Below are positions 59,916 through 64,000 of a stretch of 64,000 nucleotides of DNA, in pieces. Where the stretch lies: positions 29,486 to 93,485 of the forward strand of contig QHSX01000041.1 of the NCBI GenBank assembly GCA_003221695.1, read 5' to 3'. Position 1 is the first letter of the stretch. Every line of letters starts with the position of its first letter. The notes beneath the pieces were generated by a model that was not told the origin of the DNA, did not search any database, and saw only the letters and a list, made by a program, of their open reading frames with translations. The DNA comes from Candidatus Rokuibacteriota bacterium (GTDB taxonomy: Bacteria > Methylomirabilota > Methylomirabilia > Rokubacteriales > CSP1-6). Both the position numbers and the translations under genes were made by a program.

Positions 59916-60890
59916 GTGAGTGCCTCAACTGCCGCGATCGTGCTCGAGTCGGTCTCAAAGCGCTACGGCTCAAAGACCATCATCCACGACCTCTCCTTCA
60001 GCGTGGCGACAGGTGAGATCGTCGGATTTCTGGGTCCGAACGGCGCCGGCAAGACCACCACGATGCGGATGATCGCCGGCGTCACCGCGGCCACCGCTGG
60101 CCGGGTGACCGTGGCCGGCTACGATATGGCCACCCAGAACACGGACGCGGCGCGGCAGATCGGGTACCTGCCGGAGCATCCGCCGCTCTACGACACGCTC
60201 GACGTCTCGGCCTACTTGCGTTTCGTCGCCAGGGTGAAAGGGGTGGACCGCTCCGCGATCCCCGCGGAGCTCGAGCGGGTGACGGCAGCCTGCCGGCTGG
60301 AGGCCGTGGTCCGGCGTGAGGTCTACAAGCTCTCGAGAGGGTACCGGCAACGCTTGGGGCTGGCCCAGGCCCTGCTCGGCAAACCAGACGTGTTGCTGCT
60401 GGACGAGCCGACGGCCGGGCTGGATCCGGGCCAGATCCAGGAGACCCGCGAAATCATCCGCGCGTTCGGAGAGGATCACGCCGTGCTGTTGAGCACGCAC
60501 ATCCTGGCCGAGGCGACGCTCATCTGTCGTCGGGTCGCCATCATCAACCATGGCCGGCTGTTGGCCATCGATTCGCCGAGCGGGCTCGAGCAGGCGATGG
60601 AACAGACCAACCGGGTGACGTTGCAGGTGACCGCGCCAGCACAGGCGTTGCGTGAAGAACTGCTGTCGGTGGACGGGGTGAGCGGTCTGGAGATTCACCC
60701 GTTCCCCGGCGATCACGACGTGCTCAGCGTGGAGTGCCAGGTGGACGCGCGGGACGGAATCGAGGCGGCGATCGCCCGGGCCGTGGCTAGCCGCTGGGAT
60801 TTGCACCGGCTGGACCGGCAGCGGCCCACGTTGGAAAACATCTTTCTGCGATATGTGAAGGAAGCCCCGGTCCGAGGGGAGACGGCATGA
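59916..60890 (+). CDS. ABC-2 type transporter ATPase (GldA/NosF-like)
   Basis: A 324-residue ATPase: Walker A GPNGAGKTTT, Q-loop GYLPEHPPLYDTLDVSAYL, signature LSRGYRQRLGLAQ, Walker B LLLDEPTAGLDPGQ and switch His in LSTHILAEATLIC. The PEHPPLY and PGQIQETREI details are those of the GldA-type ATPases paired with GldF and GldG. The C-terminal domain (about 230-320) is the usual regulatory part. GTG start at 59916. It overlaps the permease by ATGA. Confidence 0.9.
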   Translation: MSASTAAIVLESVSKRYGSKTIIHDLSFSVATGEIVGFLGPNGAGKTTTMRMIAGVTAATAGRVTVAGYDMATQNTDAARQIGYLPEHPPLYDTLDVSAYLRFVARVKGVDRSAIPAELERVTAACRLEAVVRREVYKLSRGYRQRLGLAQALLGKPDVLLLDEPTAGLDPGQIQETREIIRAFGEDHAVLLSTHILAEATLICRRVAIINHGRLLAIDSPSGLEQAMEQTNRVTLQVTAPAQALREELLSVDGVSGLEIHPFPGDHDVLSVECQVDARDGIEAAIARAVASRWDLHRLDRQRPTLENIFLRYVKEAPVRGETA

Positions 60891-61594
60891 GCGGCACGCT
60901 GGCCGTCTATCAGAAGGAGGTATCGGTCTATTTCCGCTCGCCGATCGCCTACTTCGTGGTCGCGGTGTTTCTCCTGGGGACGGGATATTTTTTCCTGTAC
61001 AACATCTTCCTGACCGGTGACGCCACGATGGCCGAGACATTTCAGAACATGGGCGTCCTGCTGCTGACGCTGATTCCCGTGGTCTCGATGCGGCTCTTCT
61101 CCGCCGAGTACACCGCCGGCACGATGGAGCTGCTGCTGAGCCTTCCGCTCGCGCCCTGGCAGATCGTCCTGGGCAAATACTTGGGCGCGGTCACCATGCT
61201 GCTGCTGATGACCGCTGGCACGCTGATCGACCTCGTCCCGCTCTACCTGTTCGGCAATCCCGAGACGACGACGATCGTCGCTGGCTACATCGGGTTCGTG
61301 CTGCTCGGCATGGCCTGCCTGGCCGTCGGTCAGCTCTTCTCGGCCCTGACGCAAAATCAGATCGTCGCGGCGCTGATCACGGCGGCGGTGCTGCTGGGCT
61401 TCTGGTTCGTCGGCCACCTGCAGAGTTTTCAGACGTCCTACGCCTTGCGCAGTCTGTGCGGCTATCTGTCGTTCGCGCTTCATTTTGCCGATTTCATCCA
61501 GGGGCTCGTCCGCACCGAAGCCGTGATGTTCTATCTGGTCGTCGGCGCGATGGCCCTGACCCTCAATGCCAGTTACCTCCAATGGCGGCGCTGA
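60887..61594 (+). CDS. ABC-2 permease (GldF-like)
   Basis: A 235-residue permease of six membrane segments. YQKEVSVYFRSPIAYFVVAVFLLGTGYFF starts it and MRLFSAEYTAGTMELLLSLPLAPWQIVLGKYLGA is the ATPase-contacting element of this subfamily. The length is standard for GldF-type permeases. It overlaps the ATPase by four bases and the next gene by up to 29. Confidence 0.9.
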   Translation: MSGTLAVYQKEVSVYFRSPIAYFVVAVFLLGTGYFFLYNIFLTGDATMAETFQNMGVLLLTLIPVVSMRLFSAEYTAGTMELLLSLPLAPWQIVLGKYLGAVTMLLLMTAGTLIDLVPLYLFGNPETTTIVAGYIGFVLLGMACLAVGQLFSALTQNQIVAALITAAVLLGFWFVGHLQSFQTSYALRSLCGYLSFALHFADFIQGLVRTEAVMFYLVVGAMALTLNASYLQWRR

Positions 61595-63161
61595 GGTGGA
61601 TCGGTCCTTCCGCTCCGGACTGATCCTCCTCGCGGGGATCGCGCTGCTCGCGACAGCGCTCGCGATTCAGGTGATCCTCCTCGAGACCGTGGTGTGGACC
61701 GTGGTGCTCGCGGGAGCGGGGGTCCTGCTTTCGGCGTGGGGTGCCTTTGCCCTGCGCACCGAGCTGGGGGAGGTGGTGCAGCGGCGCCGGGGCGAGATCG
61801 CGCTGTACACCCTGGGCATGCTGGGCGTGCTGATCGCCCTGGCCTACCTCTCGACGCTCTACCCGTTCCGTTTCGATCTGACCCAGGCACGGCTCTACTC
61901 GCTGTCTTCGGCCACGGTGACCATGCTGAAGCGGCTGGACCAACCGGTTCACATCGTGTTCTTCCACGATCCGATGATGCGGGAGACGGTCGAGTTCTAT
62001 GAGCTGATCGCCCAGCAGACGAAGCTCGTGACCGTCGAGTTCTACGATCCCATGCTCAACCCCGCTCAAGCCCGGATGCTGGGTGTGCAGTTCGCCGGGA
62101 CGGCGGTCATGGAGAGCGGCGGCCGCCGGCTGCAGGTGAGCGGCGACAGCGAGACGGACATCGCCAACGGCATCCTGCGGGTGTCACGCGCCACCACGCA
62201 GCTCGTGTGTTTTCTCGATGGTCACGGCGAGCCTGACCCGTTCAGCCTGGAATCCCACGATCACATGGAGGGCGCGCAAGGGCATACCCATGGCTTGGGA
62301 GCCAAGTACGTGCTGCACGAGCGCCACGGGATCGCCAAGGCCCGCCACGGTCTGGAGAACCTGAACTACAAGGTCGAGAAGGTCTCGCTGGTGCAAGGGG
62401 GAGACGTGCTCTCCCGCTGCGCGGTGCTGGTCGTGGTAGGGCCGAAGGTGGCGCTGCTGCCGACGGAGGTGGCCGCGGTGCGAGCCTACCTCGGGAAGGG
62501 CGGTAACGCGTTCTTCATGCTCGATCCGTTCGTGCGGACCGGGCTGGAGCCGGTGGTCCGAGAGTACGGCATCGTGCTGAACGACGACATCGTCATCGAC
62601 GAGGCCAGCCACTTCTGGGCGGATGTCTCCTCGCCTGCGGTCAGCGACTACAACCGCCACCAGGTGACCCGCGACCTGCCGCTGACGTTCTTCCCGGGCG
62701 TGCGCTCGCTCTCGCCGACGCCCCAGCGCGTGCCGGGCACGTCGGTGACGCCGCTCGTCAACTCGTCGAAGAACAGCTGGGGACAGACGAATCGCAATCG
62801 CGTGGAATTCGTCAAAGGCCACGACGTGCCCGGTCCGAACACGCTGATGGTGGTCGCCCTCCGGCGCCCGGAAGCGTCTGCCCACGCCGCCGCGGGCCGA
62901 TCCCGAATCGCCGTGGTGGGCGACTCGGATTTCGCCACCAACTCCTTCTTCCACATCATGGGCAACGGCACCCTGTTCCTCAACACGGTGAACTACCTGG
63001 CGGCCCAGGAAAATCTGATCGGCATCCAGCCGCGCACCCACGACCTGCCGCGTGTCAACCTCACGAACCGCCAGATGAAGGGCACGTTCTTCCTCTCGGT
63101 GATCCTCGTGCCCGCCATGCTGGCCGTGGTGGGCACCGCGGTGTGGTGGAGGCAGCGGTGA
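61566..63161 (+). CDS. GldG-like ABC auxiliary protein
   Basis: A 531-residue protein with two N-terminal membrane segments (about 17-36 and 38-60), a third near 84-102, then a large periplasmic domain (ABC_transp_aux): FRFDLTQARLYSLSSATVTMLKRLDQPVHIVFF, VVVGPKVALLPTEVAAVRAYLGKGGNAFFMLDPF and RIAVVGDSDFATNSFF. One C-terminal membrane segment (512-526) ends it. In Flavobacterium GldG works with GldA/GldF; here export of an unknown substrate is likelier than gliding. GTG at 61596 is an alternative start with no overlap. Confidence 0.88.
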   Translation: MPVTSNGGAEVDRSFRSGLILLAGIALLATALAIQVILLETVVWTVVLAGAGVLLSAWGAFALRTELGEVVQRRRGEIALYTLGMLGVLIALAYLSTLYPFRFDLTQARLYSLSSATVTMLKRLDQPVHIVFFHDPMMRETVEFYELIAQQTKLVTVEFYDPMLNPAQARMLGVQFAGTAVMESGGRRLQVSGDSETDIANGILRVSRATTQLVCFLDGHGEPDPFSLESHDHMEGAQGHTHGLGAKYVLHERHGIAKARHGLENLNYKVEKVSLVQGGDVLSRCAVLVVVGPKVALLPTEVAAVRAYLGKGGNAFFMLDPFVRTGLEPVVREYGIVLNDDIVIDEASHFWADVSSPAVSDYNRHQVTRDLPLTFFPGVRSLSPTPQRVPGTSVTPLVNSSKNSWGQTNRNRVEFVKGHDVPGPNTLMVVALRRPEASAHAAAGRSRIAVVGDSDFATNSFFHIMGNGTLFLNTVNYLAAQENLIGIQPRTHDLPRVNLTNRQMKGTFFLSVILVPAMLAVVGTAVWWRQR

Positions 63162-63778
63162 GCGTGGGCGGGCTACGCCCCAGGCTGGCGGTCGTCTGGC
63201 TGGTGTTATTCGTGCTGGTCGGGGCCATCGTGGCCATCGAGCACGCCAATGTCGTCCGTCAGACGTCGGGGCGCGAGGGGGATGGAGATCCACGCATGCT
63301 GCTGCCCGTGGCGGTGGACCAGCTCGGTGCGATCGAGGTGGCCACGGCCGGGATGCTCCATCGCTTCGAGCGCGACCCGGCGGGTGCCTGGTTCTACCAC
63401 GGCGTCCACGCAGGATCGGAAGGGACCCACGCGCACAGCGCTGATCCGGCGATGGCGGCGCGTATCGAGCGCGCATTTCTCGCGTTCGGCCGGACGCGCA
63501 TCGAGCGCCAATTTGCGCTCGCGGCGCCCGGGGGCGACTACGGCGTCGCTGCGCCAGAGACGATCGTCCTGGTCTACCGGCCGAACGAGCGGCAGCCGCT
63601 CGTCCAGTACGCGGTCGGCGACATCCTGCCGGATACGGTGAGCCGCTATGTGCTCGTCGTCGGAACCTCGACCGTGGTGACGATTCCCAACTATCAGATC
63701 GACAATTTGTTGACGTTGATTCAGACCGTGAGGGGCGCATCCGGCGCCGACCGGACGACGAGAAACTCGCGCCGGTGA
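63158..63778 (+). CDS. DUF4340-like protein of Gld-type ABC operon
   Basis: A 206-residue protein with one N-terminal membrane segment (about 9-28) and a periplasmic domain whose AIEVATAGMLHRFERDPAGAWFYHG matches the DUF4340 repeat pattern; DUF4340 genes commonly follow GldG. It is short for the family (often 300-450), with a single repeat. GTG 63158 overlaps the GldG stop (GTGA), and its own stop overlaps the next GTG. Probably a partner of GldG in the complex. Confidence 0.78.
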   Translation: MSVGGLRPRLAVVWLVLFVLVGAIVAIEHANVVRQTSGREGDGDPRMLLPVAVDQLGAIEVATAGMLHRFERDPAGAWFYHGVHAGSEGTHAHSADPAMAARIERAFLAFGRTRIERQFALAAPGGDYGVAAPETIVLVYRPNERQPLVQYAVGDILPDTVSRYVLVVGTSTVVTIPNYQIDNLLTLIQTVRGASGADRTTRNSRR

Positions 63779-64000
63779 CTGCACGGCAGGCGCTCGCCGC
63801 GGGTCTCTCCCTCGCTGCGGCCGTCTCCGCCGTGAGCCCCGCCTTCGCTCACACCGGCGGTAGCACCGGCTTCGCCTCGATCGTGATCGGCCGCAACCGC
63901 ATCCGGTACAGCCTGACACTCTGGCCGGCGACGATGCCGCCCGCGGTGGGCGAGGACCTGCGGCTCACCCGTGCCGGCCACGACGCCAGCCGCGACCGGC
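63775..64000 (+). CDS. Exported protein, 3' cut by window end
   Basis: Only the first 75 codons are visible. GTG 63775 overlaps the preceding stop (GTGA). The translation starts with a Sec signal ending AVSPAFA, cleaving before HTGGSTGFASI; the early mature part (IGRNRIRYSLTLWPA) resembles the N-terminal domain of exported HupE/UreJ-like proteins that follow Gld-type operons. The rest lies beyond the window, so this is tentative. Confidence 0.65.
   Translation, partial: MTARQALAAGLSLAAAVSAVSPAFAHTGGSTGFASIVIGRNRIRYSLTLWPATMPPAVGEDLRLTRAGHDASRDR

Noticed and set aside
1..64000. CRISPR arrays, tRNA or rRNA genes, insertion sequences
   Set aside because: No regularly spaced repeats, cloverleaf-like segments, rRNA words or transposase reading frames were found on reading both strands.

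Overview
The window reads as a piece of the chromosome of a GC-rich (clearly above 60 percent by eye), Gram-negative-type bacterium. Signs are a Pal/OmpA lipoprotein, Sec and Tat exported solute-binding proteins, frequent GTG/TTG starts, and dense operons with 1-4 base overlaps. The mix of many dipeptide-type and amide-type ABC importers, amidases, hydantoinase-like genes and a bacterial topoisomerase VI resembles soil Candidatus Rokubacteria / Methylomirabilota relatives. That placement is inference from gene content only; there is no rRNA or tRNA in the window to settle it.

Layout. 1-3525: ABC-2 exporter (fused double ATPase cut by the window edge, plus two permeases). 3568-4062: a VOC protein of visibly lower GC. 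4086-6480 (minus): NRDE protein and an amidase. 6563-12428 (plus): SRPBCC-like small gene, dipeptide-type permeases B and C, binding protein, CocE-type hydrolase. 12616-17638 (plus): FtsK-like motor without the gamma domain, then topoisomerase VI subunits B and A. 17709-18776: Tat-exported phosphoesterase. 18857-23111 (minus): exported protein, HEAT-repeat protein, HD-GYP phosphodiesterase and a small protein, the last three overlapping. 23316-27197 (plus): hydantoinase A and B.

27206-40661 (minus) is a 13-gene block read as one direction: amide/urea-type ABC importer (G, F, binding protein, H, M), amidase, peptide-type ABC importer (binding protein, B, C, D, F), a 65-residue GatC/AtzG-like protein and a second amidase. 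40800-42432 holds a cysteine hydrolase and a convergent 2-oxoglutarate dioxygenase. 42478-45378 is a large hybrid histidine kinase. 45542-49757 (plus) has a luciferase-like monooxygenase, an SDR, a MetE-like protein and an alpha/beta hydrolase. 49791-53459 contains a Pal-like lipoprotein, two small proteins of unknown function, a CxxC mini-protein and a serine beta-lactamase-like hydrolase. 53647-57183 is a third dipeptide-type importer (binding protein, B, C) behind a good sigma70 promoter. 57197-59848 carries a small lipoprotein-like gene, a lone response regulator, a small exported protein and a metallo-beta-lactamase-fold lactonase. 59916-64000 is a GldA/GldF/GldG-like ABC operon with a DUF4340-like protein and the start of an exported protein cut by the window end.

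How it works together: much of the window is about taking up amides, ureides and peptides and hydrolysing them for nitrogen and carbon. The most unusual part is the FtsKdelta-gamma/Topo VI operon, which pairs a DNA translocase with a decatenating topoisomerase of archaeal type. No intergenic stretch exceeds about 210 bases; no CRISPR array, insertion sequence, tRNA or rRNA was seen.
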